From: Planctomycetaceae bacterium
GTDB lineage: Bacteria > Planctomycetota > Planctomycetia > Pirellulales > Pirellulaceae
DNA length: 34,772 nucleotides
NCBI GenBank assembly: GCA_002726515.1
Contig: PBTE01000046.1
Location: 1-34,772, forward strand
Direction: 5' to 3'
Shown: one piece after another, positions 1-9,219 of the stretch
Numbering within the stretch: position 1 is the first letter of the stretch
Layout of the letters: every line of letters begins with the position of its first letter
The notes under the pieces: model-generated
Databases searched by the model: none
What the model was told of the DNA's origin: nothing
Seen by the model: only the letters and a program-made list of their open reading frames with translations
Made by a program: the position numbers and the translations under genes

Positions 1-2399
1 ACCTCCTCAGTGGTAGGTCGGCGACTCAGGGCAGTCACGAACAACTCTTCGATTTTCTGACTGTGTTCTCGCTGATTGTCACCGGCCAAACCAGCGGCGC
101 GACCCGAGTCCGCCGACATTTTCCCGAGCAAGTCCGCCGAGTTGATCAGGTGTAAACTTTGAGCCAGGCTGGCGTCATCTACACGTTCGCATTCGCAGAC
201 ACTGTCCGATTTCGGACGTCCAAATACTTTGAGAAAATAGACGTCAAAACCGGAGTCCGGTAGCTGCACGGCCCTGGTTCCTGAAGGCATGCCGTCAAAT
301 TGCGTGACGACTCCTGTCACCTGATCAATCGAGTCAAGCAAGACTTCTGCGGGCAGGCGGCGAGGGTAATACCGGGAATAATTCTGCTTATCTTCTACGT
401 TAAAGCGATTCGGATCAGAACTCAACTGATAAGTACTCGACTGGCATATCGTGCGAATCAATCCTTTGATATCAAAGCCAGTATCGATGAATTGGCGTGC
501 GAGAGCATCCAGCAATTCGGGATTGGTGGCTGGATTGGTCTCCCGGATATCGTCTTCGGGATCCACCAGACCACGGCTGAAAAAATGTTTCCAATACCTG
601 TTCACCAGTGTGGGCGCAAAGTACGGGTTGTCAGAGGAGATCATCCAGTCGACCAGGGCATGCCGGGGATCGGTCTCCGGGGCCAATTCAAGCGACTGGG
701 CGCCCAACCCAGCGGGCGAAATCGTCTCACCGTCCTTCGGATTGACCGCTGTGGCCACGCCCCGCTGATGAAAGATGCGTTCCTCACCGGGCTGGGCTCC
801 CGGCTTACGCCCCACACGGGAAAAGAACGCGGCGAAACTGTGATAGTCACGCCGACTCCATCGTTCGAACGGGTGATGATGACAACGAGCACACTTAATC
901 CGAAGCCCCAGGAACAATTGTGCCGTGTCCTCGACCTGCTCATTGATTTCGTTGACCTCGCGATACCAGGTAACCGGTGGATTGACACCAATTTCACCAG
1001 ATGCGGTGATGATGCCACGGACAAATTCGTCGTAAGGTAAATTCCGGTGCAGCGAGCGGCGAACCCAATGGTGAAATGCATAGGTACCACGACGCGATTC
1101 GGAATCGTTGCGTTTATTTCTAAGAATGACTGTCCACTTGTTCGCAAAGTAATCCGCATATGCCCGACTGGCCAGCAAGGTTTCAATCCACCGATCACGC
1201 TTATCCGAACTCGTGTCGCCTAAAAACGATTCAACTTCTTCCAGCGTCGGCAATCTACCGGCCAGATCAATGGTCACACGCCGCAAAAAGTCCTCGTCAG
1301 TGCAAACACCAGAAGGGGGCATTCCCAATAATTTCAATTTCTTAAAAACCAGATCGTCGACGAAATTCCGCGTTGGCGGCAACTCATCAACCGATGCTCC
1401 CAGGGGGATGGTGGCTCGAAACACCGCAACCTGCGACTGATAACGAATCATGACGGCCACATCACCGGTCTGTTCCAAGATCTCCACTTCTCCTCGATCG
1501 CTGACCTCCGCCATTCCAGCCACATTCGTGTCGTACTGTGCCAGGGCCGTCACATCTGCAGAGCTACCGTCAGTGTAATGGGCCACAACCACCAGTTGCT
1601 GTTTTCCACCGGTCGGCATCACACGCACCTCCGGAAAGACGTCGATGGAAGTAATTTTAGCGGCCTCCGGATCACCGAACGGTGCACCTTGGGCGATCCA
1701 GCGATGAATCAACCGGTAGGCAGGGTCACTCACCTCCATCCACTGACCACCCCCGTGAGGTGTCCTGCCAGTCATCTTCAGCAGCAGCAGACTTTGATCC
1801 GGTGTGGCAACCGACAGGCGACGGCCCCGCGCCTCTTTCAGCAGGTATTCGTAATCTTCAGCAGGTTCGAATCCCAGCAGCGACAGGCGAAATCCATTTT
1901 GTCCGCCAGATTTTCCGTGACATCCGCCCCCGTTACAACTGAGTTTCGTGAAGATCGGTGCGATCCGGTTGGAAAAATTGATAAGCGGATCTTCATCCCA
2001 ACCCTCCACTACAACCGACACGGACGAGGAGATACCCGTCGCGTGGTTGACTTTGATTTCCGCCCGTCCGTTGGCAAGCGGCATGACCTGGCCGCTGGAA
2101 GTGGTGCTGACGACGCCAGCTGGAGACGACTCGTAGACCACATCGCGTGTTAAATCGTTTCGTTGTCCGCTGTCATACTCACCGGTTACAACAAGCTGCT
2201 GTCCTGAATCGACCCCCTGCAACAGGAAGTATCCGTCCACGTTACGTCCCGTTTCGATGGACAGGGCAAGGAGTTGGCCCGGCTCTCCCATTCCCCTGGG
2301 CAAGTCGACCCCGGAAACATCGCCCTGGGCCCAAGCAACACCGGCAAGTACAAAAAAGTACAGGCTACCCACGATCTTCGTTAAAATGGTCCACCGCAC
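1..2399 (-). CDS. DUF1549/DUF1553 secreted protein with cytochrome-c-like heme motif and Ig-like domains (3' end cut by window edge)
   Basis: The frame is open from a GTG at 2399 to the left edge, giving 799 codons without a stop. The start is chosen because GAGGTGA lies 5 bases upstream. A Sec signal peptide follows (hydrophobic stretch SLYFFVLAGVAWA, about residues 12-24). In order I see an Ig-like/Big2-type region (about 55-130, ending in NHATGISSSVSVVVEGW), a planctomycete cytochrome region with C155-x4-C160-H161 and a later LLLLKMTG motif, a second Ig-like stretch (about 240-330), a DUF1549 domain (about 335-540, with C503-A-R-C-H507 followed by HHPFERW) and a DUF1553 domain (about 600-799, ending in FVTALSRRPTTEE). 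The family is abundant in Planctomycetota and is thought to be an exported redox or surface protein; its reaction is unproven. The usual DUF1501 partner is not adjacent: a DUF1501 gene lies over 20 kb away. The product is probably nearly complete, since the last visible residues are close to the normal DUF1553 end. Confidence 0.93.
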   Translation of the reverse strand, partial: MRWTILTKIVGSLYFFVLAGVAWAQGDVSGVDLPRGMGEPGQLLALSIETGRNVDGYFLLQGVDSGQQLVVTGEYDSGQRNDLTRDVVYESSPAGVVSTTSSGQVMPLANGRAEIKVNHATGISSSVSVVVEGWDEDPLINFSNRIAPIFTKLSCNGGGCHGKSGGQNGFRLSLLGFEPAEDYEYLLKEARGRRLSVATPDQSLLLLKMTGRTPHGGGQWMEVSDPAYRLIHRWIAQGAPFGDPEAAKITSIDVFPEVRVMPTGGKQQLVVVAHYTDGSSADVTALAQYDTNVAGMAEVSDRGEVEILEQTGDVAVMIRYQSQVAVFRATIPLGASVDELPPTRNFVDDLVFKKLKLLGMPPSGVCTDEDFLRRVTIDLAGRLPTLEEVESFLGDTSSDKRDRWIETLLASRAYADYFANKWTVILRNKRNDSESRRGTYAFHHWVRRSLHRNLPYDEFVRGIITASGEIGVNPPVTWYREVNEINEQVEDTAQLFLGLRIKCARCHHHPFERWSRRDYHSFAAFFSRVGRKPGAQPGEERIFHQRGVATAVNPKDGETISPAGLGAQSLELAPETDPRHALVDWMISSDNPYFAPTLVNRYWKHFFSRGLVDPEDDIRETNPATNPELLDALARQFIDTGFDIKGLIRTICQSSTYQLSSDPNRFNVEDKQNYSRYYPRRLPAEVLLDSIDQVTGVVTQFDGMPSGTRAVQLPDSGFDVYFLKVFGRPKSDSVCECERVDDASLAQSLHLINSADLLGKMSADSGRAAGLAGDNQREHSQKIEELFVTALSRRPTTEE

Positions 2400-2745
2400 A
2401 GGAATCACCTCGTTCGAAAACGGACCTTCACGATAAAATTGTAACCCAAACTAACCAGCATTGGTAGGAATTCGCGTATTGCGCCGCCGTCTGGCTGACG
2501 ATTCCACACAGTCACTCCCGAACATCGCCCGCACCACCGACAAATACGGCCGCAATCGTTTAGCAGCAAAGAAAAAAAACTGCTACTGTCTCGCACGACT
2601 CCAACAGCAAAGCCCTCTTCAAAAACATCCATGGAGCATTTGTGGCGGGTTTCACCGGGGCAGTGTTGAGGAAAATCTGGCTGTTCCAGGTTCATAACAC
2701 CGGCCACCCGTTCTGTTCTGGCAGGGTGTTTGGACGTTCACCAGC
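2400..2745. other. Intergenic gap, no gene seen
   Basis: This gap separates two minus-strand genes. Short open frames here show no recognisable domain. AGCAG at 2562-2566 can pair with CTGCT at 2580-2584 around an A-rich loop, but the T/A run sits in the loop, so it is not a standard terminator. The promoter of the DUF1549/DUF1553 gene probably lies here, but I cannot place it. Confidence 0.5.
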
Positions 2746-4077
2746 TTAAAATCCCTGTTCCATAAAGAACGGGCGGTTTGCATTGTTGTATGCATTACCG
2801 CCAACTCGATAACCTCCCATCCAGAACCACGGAACCCAACCGCGGCGGACCATTTCGTCCACAAACTGCGCCGTGAAAATCCACATCAGCCAGTTGTTGA
2901 TGATGTCTCCGGCCGTGGCCACTTTTTTATCCAGGCCATCAATCTCGATCAACCCGTGGCCTTCGGGACTGAAGTTGTCAATAAAAACGTCGGAGTATTT
3001 GCGAAGTTGGGCCGAGTTGCTCGGCCCGATGGAAACAGTGAACATCCCTTTCCCCCGGGACTCTTTCGCTTTCTTGACGACGACGGGGGAATCAGGCTCC
3101 GTGCAAGCCAGCAGGAGCACGTCCCCTTGCGTCCTGTCGGCCTCGCTACCCTGAAGAAGACCACTGAAGGCGTTGGTCATCATGGGCCCCATCGCGATAC
3201 CGGTCGCTTCGTGGCCCACCGCGCCCGGATCACTGAACACGTGGTAATGGCCTCCATTTCCAATCCGTTCCGCCACGACCGGGGTATGGTCGAACAGATA
3301 ATCTTTCTGCAGGGAGTAGGCCTTGTCGACCCGTTCGAGCAGCGTGTCCAGAAACAGGGCAGACTTGTCGATGTGTTTGGCCATCTTGTTGGTGAACTTG
3401 TTGGCCACCTCGGCCTGGAACATCCAGTAGAGACTGCACAGCGAGTTGGAGGAACTCGGACAGATTGTCATCTCGGGAATCTCCGGACAATCCACAATCC
3501 CCTGGGTGTGAGGAATGTAACTCTGGAGGATGACGCTGGAAACATCACCCAGCAGCCAGTCGTTGGCGTTGGGCAGAACGTATCCCCGCGGGGCGGACTC
3601 GTTGTCGATGTAACAAACGGGGACACCAATCACATAGACTCCCCTGTCCCGTGCGGCCCGAACCTGGTCGTTGACATAGTTGGTCATGAGGACGTCACCG
3701 GGCTGCATCCGGTCATATTGATGCATCTTCACATCCAAGCTCGTGTTGCTTTTGAGAAGCTGTGGATTTGCCTTGTGGTTCTGACTGAACTCGTTGGTGG
3801 GCATGTGTCCCACCTGGGACTGCATCCAGACGTTACCTCCCTTTGTCAGACATTCCGCCATGCGACTGGACAGGTCGCCGATGAGGTCCATCTCGTTGTG
3901 GCGAACCATTTCCATGATCTCCATCATGCGAACGTGGTACTGCTGGCCGAAGTCCACCGTGTGGCCCCAGTTGTACTTGGAACCGGCCCGGTCAGCCCCC
4001 TCCAAGTGGCGGACGACTGCTGGCGCGGCGACCAGAGCCGCAGCGGACTTAAGAAACTCTCTCCTCAATGCCTGCAT
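2746..4077 (-). CDS. Tat-exported sugar isomerase (SIS) domain protein
   Basis: The protein is about 443 residues from ATG 4077, which has GGTGG about 10 bases upstream. An upstream in-frame ATG at 4191 would add 38 residues without family character. The N-terminus has a twin-arginine signal (LRREFLKSAAALVAAPAVV), as in many planctomycete Tat substrates. The body resembles SIS-fold phosphosugar-binding proteins: an N-terminal helical part (YHVRMMEIMEMV), a nucleotide/sugar-like loop (TKGGNVWMQSQVGHMP), and a second Rossmann-like half with VLLLACTEPDSPVVVKKAKE and MFTVSIGPSN. SIS domains normally bind or isomerise phosphosugars in the cytoplasm, so export is odd. The substrate is unknown. The downstream DUF1549/DUF1553 gene is on the same strand but 346 bases away, so co-transcription is uncertain. 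The C-terminus (WFWMGGYRVGGNAYNNANRPFF) is aromatic and asparagine-rich. Confidence 0.85.
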   Translation of the reverse strand: MQALRREFLKSAAALVAAPAVVRHLEGADRAGSKYNWGHTVDFGQQYHVRMMEIMEMVRHNEMDLIGDLSSRMAECLTKGGNVWMQSQVGHMPTNEFSQNHKANPQLLKSNTSLDVKMHQYDRMQPGDVLMTNYVNDQVRAARDRGVYVIGVPVCYIDNESAPRGYVLPNANDWLLGDVSSVILQSYIPHTQGIVDCPEIPEMTICPSSSNSLCSLYWMFQAEVANKFTNKMAKHIDKSALFLDTLLERVDKAYSLQKDYLFDHTPVVAERIGNGGHYHVFSDPGAVGHEATGIAMGPMMTNAFSGLLQGSEADRTQGDVLLLACTEPDSPVVVKKAKESRGKGMFTVSIGPSNSAQLRKYSDVFIDNFSPEGHGLIEIDGLDKKVATAGDIINNWLMWIFTAQFVDEMVRRGWVPWFWMGGYRVGGNAYNNANRPFFMEQGF

Positions 4078-4826
4078 TGCACGACCACCGATCTTTGTTG
4101 AACTTCTTCCGGCCGAATTCAACCATCCTTTCGCCCGGATGACGTTGATTGCGAGAACAACGTGAATGATCACTTTCGCTTGCCGCCGCACTCTTGCCCT
4201 GGGCGAGAATGGTCAGCACGTCATACAACATACCACAGTCAAGCGGTTGCCACGTGACCCCCGGGGGCAATGCCGTGGGGAAATCGCCGACTTCACGATC
4301 GACTACCCGTGATTTACTGCGGACCCGGACAAAACGACCCCGAACACTCCCTTCCGCCAGGATACGTGTTTGGTCTGGAAAGCCTGCCGGCATCGCCCTT
4401 TTACGACCACGATTTTTCCCGAGAAAATCATTAACCCGTCGGCGAAGGCCGAGACCGGCCTGGAGCGGCAAGCACTATACAACCGCTTCTACTGAACCGG
4501 GCCCGAGTTCCAAGCAAAACATTCACGGTTTCGGCAAAAACATCCTTGAAATGAATTGATTTTCAACTAGATTACGGACTGGGCGACCGCCCACACGCAA
4601 GGTGTCGGTGCGTCTGGAGCAGCGTTGAAATTTCATCCACTTCGGCGACTTCAGCCGCCCCAAGGACGACCTGCGGTCCGGTTTGTTTTCAAAATCAGAA
4701 GGCCCCTGTCGAGCCGCTGCAGATAACCGGCGACTACGTTCAACAAATCACTATTTTCACATAAGATCACTGCTTTACGCAAAACCCAGGAACGGTTCCG
4801 TTCCGGAAATGATGGAGACCCAACTC
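4078..4826. other. Intergenic gap between divergent genes
   Basis: Open frames exist on both strands (plus 4194-4559, minus to 4471), but neither shows a domain, signal peptide or convincing ribosome binding site. The region separates the divergent SIS and FGE-like genes and should hold both promoters. I could not identify confident -35/-10 pairs. Confidence 0.5.
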
Positions 4827-5807
4827 ATGAGAGCCACTCGAGTCACGCTGTTCACCATCGCCACCTTGGCTATGTTCCTGTCCGCCACCACCTACGCCGT
4901 TACGGTTGACACCGTCCCTGTAGGCGACCCCGGTAGTGGAGGTGTTGACTATCAATTCGAAATGGGAACGACAGAAGTCACCAACACGCAATGGGTGGAC
5001 TTCCTGAACACGGTCGATCCTACAGCTTCTAATTCGCTGGCTCTTTTCGGTGGTGCGCAACAGAACAACGGTAACGGGGGTGTCCTCAAGGACCTCGGCG
5101 CAGCGGACGGTTCCAAGTTCTCCATCAAGCCAGGCTACGACAATTTTCCGGTCATTTTCGTCACCGTCTTCGACGCGATGCGATTCGCCAACTGGCTGCA
5201 CAACGGCCAGGGTAGTGGTGATACCGAATCGGGTGCCTACACACTGGACGGCAACAAAAACCCCGGAAACGACAGCGACCCCTACATCCAGCGTGAGCCC
5301 GGTGCCATCTGGGCGCTCCCCAGTTATGACGAGTGGTACAAAGCGGGATTTTTCGATCCGCGTGATGTCTTAGACGGTGGCATCAGTGACGGTGGTGGCT
5401 TCTATAGTTATGCGACCCAATCCAATGACACCCCCGTGGACGAGGCCACGCCCGGGGGCGAGAACAGTGCCAACTGGAACAGTACAGGCGCGGCCAGTGC
5501 TCCCCCCGACCTCACCGATGTCGGAGGATATACTCTGTCGAGCAGTTACTACGGGACCTACGACCAAAGTGGTAACGTGATGGAATGGACCGATACCCTG
5601 GGAAACATCGCTGCCAGCCGCTGGCAGGTTGGCGGCTCGTGGACCGGTTCTTCGTCGTTCATGAACGGTGCTTCCTTGGTCAACGGCACCGGCCCCTCTA
5701 ATAACAAGGGTTTCCGCGTTGTGCACTTTGCCGTTCCTGAGCCGGCCAGCTGGGTGCTGGGGCTGATGGGCCTGGCACTGCTGAGCGTGTTCCGGCGGCT
5801 TGGTTAG
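4827..5807 (+). CDS. FGE-sulfatase-fold protein with PEP-CTERM sorting signal
   Basis: The protein is about 326 residues from ATG 4827, with GGAG 9 bases upstream; the open frame reaches back to 4683 but the signal peptide (TRVTLFTIATLAMFLSATTYA) begins here. The body has the formylglycine-generating-enzyme/sulfatase-modifying-factor fold signature: FEMGTTEVTNTQWVDFLNTV, FPVIFVTVFDAMRFANWLHN, WALPSYDEWYKAGFFDP, YDQSGNVMEWTDT, a GGSW motif and a final GFRVVHF. It ends in VPEPASW, a hydrophobic helix and FRRL, the PEP-CTERM signal cleaved by exosortase-type enzymes. I see no cysteine in the predicted protein, so the copper-binding cysteine pair of true formylglycine-generating enzymes is absent. 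It is therefore probably a binding or structural surface protein (C-type-lectin-like fold), not a sulfatase activator. No sulfatase gene is adjacent. Confidence 0.92.
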   Translation: MRATRVTLFTIATLAMFLSATTYAVTVDTVPVGDPGSGGVDYQFEMGTTEVTNTQWVDFLNTVDPTASNSLALFGGAQQNNGNGGVLKDLGAADGSKFSIKPGYDNFPVIFVTVFDAMRFANWLHNGQGSGDTESGAYTLDGNKNPGNDSDPYIQREPGAIWALPSYDEWYKAGFFDPRDVLDGGISDGGGFYSYATQSNDTPVDEATPGGENSANWNSTGAASAPPDLTDVGGYTLSSSYYGTYDQSGNVMEWTDTLGNIAASRWQVGGSWTGSSSFMNGASLVNGTGPSNNKGFRVVHFAVPEPASWVLGLMGLALLSVFRRLG

Positions 5808-6344
5808 AAAAGGGCGGCTTGGTCAGGAAAACTCGTTCAGCGGGCTGAAGTCATAGAACGTTGCCGGTACCCGAGTGGGCCGGTTTGAACGTTCACCGCT
5901 CTCCCCGTGCAACTTGAGTTGGCTCGATCCCTGTCGATGGTCGGTCATCCACTGACACGGGGCACCCCGCAGGAAGGTGGGCCGCGACGGCGGTTCACAA
6001 GCCCGCGCCCCGCTTCGGGCCAATCACTTCGCGCCTACCTGCGGTCGGGCGTTTTTCTGCCATCGTGATCCGACAGATTTTCACATCGGTGGACCACTTT
6101 GCCGGCTTTCTAACCCAACGGACGGTACAGGAAGGACCAAACATGCCACCCTGCAATGTGTACCGTCGGGCCCCAACCAACCACGGGTTCCCCAGGCACT
6201 GAGCGCACCACGAGTTGACCATGAAAAAATTTCCCGCCAGAAAAATCGTTGAACCTGTCGTGATCGGCTGTCACCTGGCCAGCCCGCGTGCATCGTGATC
6301 TTTCCTGGACAGGTTTGACCACCTGCAGCGCTGGGAGGCTCCTG
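5808..6344. other. Intergenic gap between convergent genes
   Basis: Several small overlapping frames occur on both strands, none with a recognisable protein signature. No clear hairpin-T-run terminator was found for either flanking gene. The words cgtgatc at 6063, 6260 and 6293 recur, but are too short to call a repeat. Confidence 0.5.
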
Positions 6345-8837
6345 CTACTTCAAATCTTTAAAATGCCAGACCGAATGTGTTACCAGGGCGTCTCGCTCCG
6401 CGGAGGTGACGCTGTAAAAGCCGCGAAAACAACTGGCGATCTTCAGCCCGGTATGAATCTGCTCCAGACTGACCCCCAGGATCTGTTCCTCCGCTTGATC
6501 AGCGTCGGCATTTTCGCGTTCGAAGGAGTCCTCGAATCCGTCTTCATCGAATGAAAATTCGGCTCCTCCTCCGGCGAAGAACGGATGACTGGCCATCTGC
6601 TGGGCGACATAATCGATCCACGGGGTGGCAGCACGAATCACTCCCGACCAATTGAAAAAGGTTGCCATGGCCAGGGGCCGGTCGGCATTCTTAAACAGGG
6701 TCACTCCGGGTGGCGGGCTTGACTTTAATAACCTGCGGGCGTGTCTGGCGTGAATGGCCAGCGCGAGAAATTCGTCCGACAAACCCGCGGTGGGAATCAG
6801 TTTTCGACTGACGCCGGCTTGCTGGGGCGGAGGAACCGCGTAATATGTCCCTTCGCCCGGCACGGTCTTTGTTTTCAACGGTGGCAGGTTCTCCTTCTGC
6901 AGCAGTTCGGTTTCCTCCGGTGCGATTTCGCCCACCCGGCTGATCAACTCTTCGAACAACGTGCCGTACTCCGCGCATGCCTGCTTGAACAGTTCGGCAT
7001 CACTTACTCCCAGCACCAGGGCCGGTTCCAGCACGCGCAGGGGTTGCTCAGCCGGTGGCATCAGGAGATGCCACTGTTTGTCGGCCAGCTTGGAATCCAA
7101 AACAAACGCTACCTGACCGTCCTCCAGTGCTGGCAGCAGCGACTGGCGGGTCACCTGATCCAGCCGGGGCCAGAGAGACGAGATGAGTTCTTTCGCTTGC
7201 CGGTAATCCTCGGCGTCTGCCCCTTCCTCCGCTTGTTTCTCGAAATGGTCCAGGTAATACGGAAGTTTGTCGATCCATTTGGTCAATACCTGGTAACCGC
7301 CGGAGAACGAGCGGTGACGTCCTGCGAAAAAGAAAAGCGGGGTCCCGCCGACATGCTCCAGGATGGTCAGCGGCTTGGAACTGTCTAAAAAAGTGTTGGT
7401 CGTGTAATTGTAGGTGAAACCTTCGTACCCGCTGCCTGTCAGCACCGACATGTGCAGCCACGCTCCCGGCCGGGGTAACAACGAACCCACGTCGGCGCTC
7501 AATTCCTCCAAGTCATCCGTGGCTCGTTGTTTCATTTCCGGGGGCATGTCGGACTGTTCAACAGAAACTCCCAACAGTTCCACGACGTTTTTGATATTAC
7601 GATCGTTCGATCCCAACGACTTGGCCAGCTTGTCACTGACGTAGTAGATGGAAGCCGCCGTTTTGTCCGTATCCCTTATCGGTGCGAATGGCTTGCTCTC
7701 TAATAGTGACTTGGAATTCCCCAGTCGCTCCAAGCCGTCGGTAGTAGAACCCACAAATAACAGCAGGTAGTTCTTGCGGACTCCCAGGCTGACAGTAACC
7801 GTGAGTTCTCTGAGACGGTTCAAAAGTTTGTCAAACTGGCCGGCTTCCTGTTCCTGGTCCCGGATCATCTGTTCCAAGGACTGGAAGCCGGGTCCGAGTG
7901 CCTCTGCATCAAGTGTCAACGTGAGAAACTCGGTACCTTCAATCTCTTGTCGCTGCAAGCGATCCTCGAATTGGGGATTCATACCGAGAAATATCTGCAA
8001 AAAACCCTCGATACCTTCCAACTGTTGTTGGGCCTGCTCGGTATCTTGAATCCTGAAACCCACGATCGTGTCAGGCACCACGATGTCATCCACGTTGCCA
8101 TTGAGCACCTGCAGGATCATCCGCGTCTGTTCCGGATCCCAGACGGACCCGGGCTGATCCCACAACCCGTCTTCATCCGTCGCAAAAGCATCTTCCGTGA
8201 TGCCAAATGGATCCGGATCATTTTCATCCTCGCCGATGCCAAACGGATTGGTATCTTCCACGCCCGGGTTATCGAATGGATCGCTTCCTGCCGGCGTGTC
8301 GGCGGCCCCCTGAGCATCATCGCCGACACCTTCGATAACTTCCACATCCGGGATCTGTAACGCGTGTTTTTCTTCGTTCCGGACCTCTTGACGCATTTGC
8401 TCTGCCGCCAGTTCCTGGAACGCCCGTTGAAAAGCTGTCCATCGCAGATAATCCCTGCCACCGTAAATGAACATTTCGTCGGAAACCATCTCCATTAACA
8501 ACTGCTTCAACGGCTGATTCGCAGGGTCGGAAAAAAACATTTCGACCAACTGCATTTGTATCGCCAGCCCGACCCCTTGTTCGCCATGCAACAGCGATTG
8601 CACAACAGGCATTTCTTTCAGGCGGGCATACGCCTGACTGCCGACCACCGCATCGAACTGCTGCCGGTTGTGCATCAGCGACATGAAAAAGGCGGCATCT
8701 TCAGGTAGAAACGACAACGATGACTCGGAGACAGCGACTTCACCCAACGCTGATGTCACGGGCCCCAGTGACCACGCCGAGCACAACAGAGCGAACACCA
8801 ACAAGACGCGTGATGCAGACCGTATAAAAAGACTCAT
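6345..8837 (-). CDS. Secreted protein of unknown function with acidic DPFG-rich linker
   Basis: The protein is 830 residues from ATG 8837, with GGAAAGG 8 bases upstream. A signal peptide is visible (VLLVFALLCSAWSLGPVTSALG, about residues 11-32). The following segment (LSFLPEDAAFFMSLMHNRQQFD) resembles the opening of planctomycete secreted proteins related to DUF3352, which is only a tentative assignment. Residues about 165-236 form a low-complexity acidic linker with repeated NPFG/DPFG units and many Asp and Glu residues. The rest is a long alpha/beta region without catalytic motifs that I recognise; phrases such as LAKSLGSNDRNIKNVVELLGV and PLTILEHVGGTPLFFFAGRH suggest a repeated two-lobe fold. 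It is divergent from the next gene at 9220 and may share a promoter region with it. The function is unknown. Confidence 0.85.
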   Translation of the reverse strand: MSLFIRSASRVLLVFALLCSAWSLGPVTSALGEVAVSESSLSFLPEDAAFFMSLMHNRQQFDAVVGSQAYARLKEMPVVQSLLHGEQGVGLAIQMQLVEMFFSDPANQPLKQLLMEMVSDEMFIYGGRDYLRWTAFQRAFQELAAEQMRQEVRNEEKHALQIPDVEVIEGVGDDAQGAADTPAGSDPFDNPGVEDTNPFGIGEDENDPDPFGITEDAFATDEDGLWDQPGSVWDPEQTRMILQVLNGNVDDIVVPDTIVGFRIQDTEQAQQQLEGIEGFLQIFLGMNPQFEDRLQRQEIEGTEFLTLTLDAEALGPGFQSLEQMIRDQEQEAGQFDKLLNRLRELTVTVSLGVRKNYLLLFVGSTTDGLERLGNSKSLLESKPFAPIRDTDKTAASIYYVSDKLAKSLGSNDRNIKNVVELLGVSVEQSDMPPEMKQRATDDLEELSADVGSLLPRPGAWLHMSVLTGSGYEGFTYNYTTNTFLDSSKPLTILEHVGGTPLFFFAGRHRSFSGGYQVLTKWIDKLPYYLDHFEKQAEEGADAEDYRQAKELISSLWPRLDQVTRQSLLPALEDGQVAFVLDSKLADKQWHLLMPPAEQPLRVLEPALVLGVSDAELFKQACAEYGTLFEELISRVGEIAPEETELLQKENLPPLKTKTVPGEGTYYAVPPPQQAGVSRKLIPTAGLSDEFLALAIHARHARRLLKSSPPPGVTLFKNADRPLAMATFFNWSGVIRAATPWIDYVAQQMASHPFFAGGGAEFSFDEDGFEDSFERENADADQAEEQILGVSLEQIHTGLKIASCFRGFYSVTSAERDALVTHSVWHFKDLK

Positions 8838-9219
8838 ACTGCAGACCTTTCCAGAAACGTCGTAGCTATGGGACAGCGTGCCAGGAAACCAAACACCTTT
8901 TGCTGGAGACAGAAAACTTCTTCGACGACTGCGCCCCCTGATGCCTCCCCGGGTTTACGAAGTCGATTGACCTCTGTCATCATGTGTGTCAGCCTAGCAG
9001 GGCAGTAAAACGTGTCAAGACAAAGCCAGCAGGTGCCCGCCACAAAAGCCTTTTTTGCAGCCGGTCCCGGGTGTGCAGAATTTTTCTTTTTTACACACGC
9101 CGGTGGGCTAACACTGGAGCCGTTTCAGCTACCTGCTTGAGACTGTTTTCCATCAGTCCGATGCACCTTGAGACGTTTTATCAGTCGTTTCCTGACATGA
9201 CTTTCAACAAAGAACTACT
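8838..9219. promoter_or_regulatory. Divergent promoter region between two secreted-protein genes
   Basis: The gap lies between oppositely oriented starts at 8837 and 9220, so it should contain at least two promoters. It includes an A/T-rich patch (about 9040-9095) but no -35/-10 pair I would defend. No coding signature was seen on either strand. Confidence 0.4.

Noticed and set aside
300..1440. Several plus-strand open frames over the DUF1549/DUF1553 gene
   Set aside because: They are antisense shadows of the minus-strand frame, which has recognisable domains throughout.
2956..4101. A 381-residue plus-strand open frame opposite the SIS-domain gene
   Set aside because: It mirrors the minus-strand gene and has no signature; the minus frame has a Tat signal and SIS features.
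4049..4559. Open frames of 121 and 140 residues in the divergent gap
   Set aside because: Neither has a ribosome binding site, a recognised domain or a believable protein composition; the plus frame is rich in Arg, Ser and Pro, as chance GC-rich frames often are.
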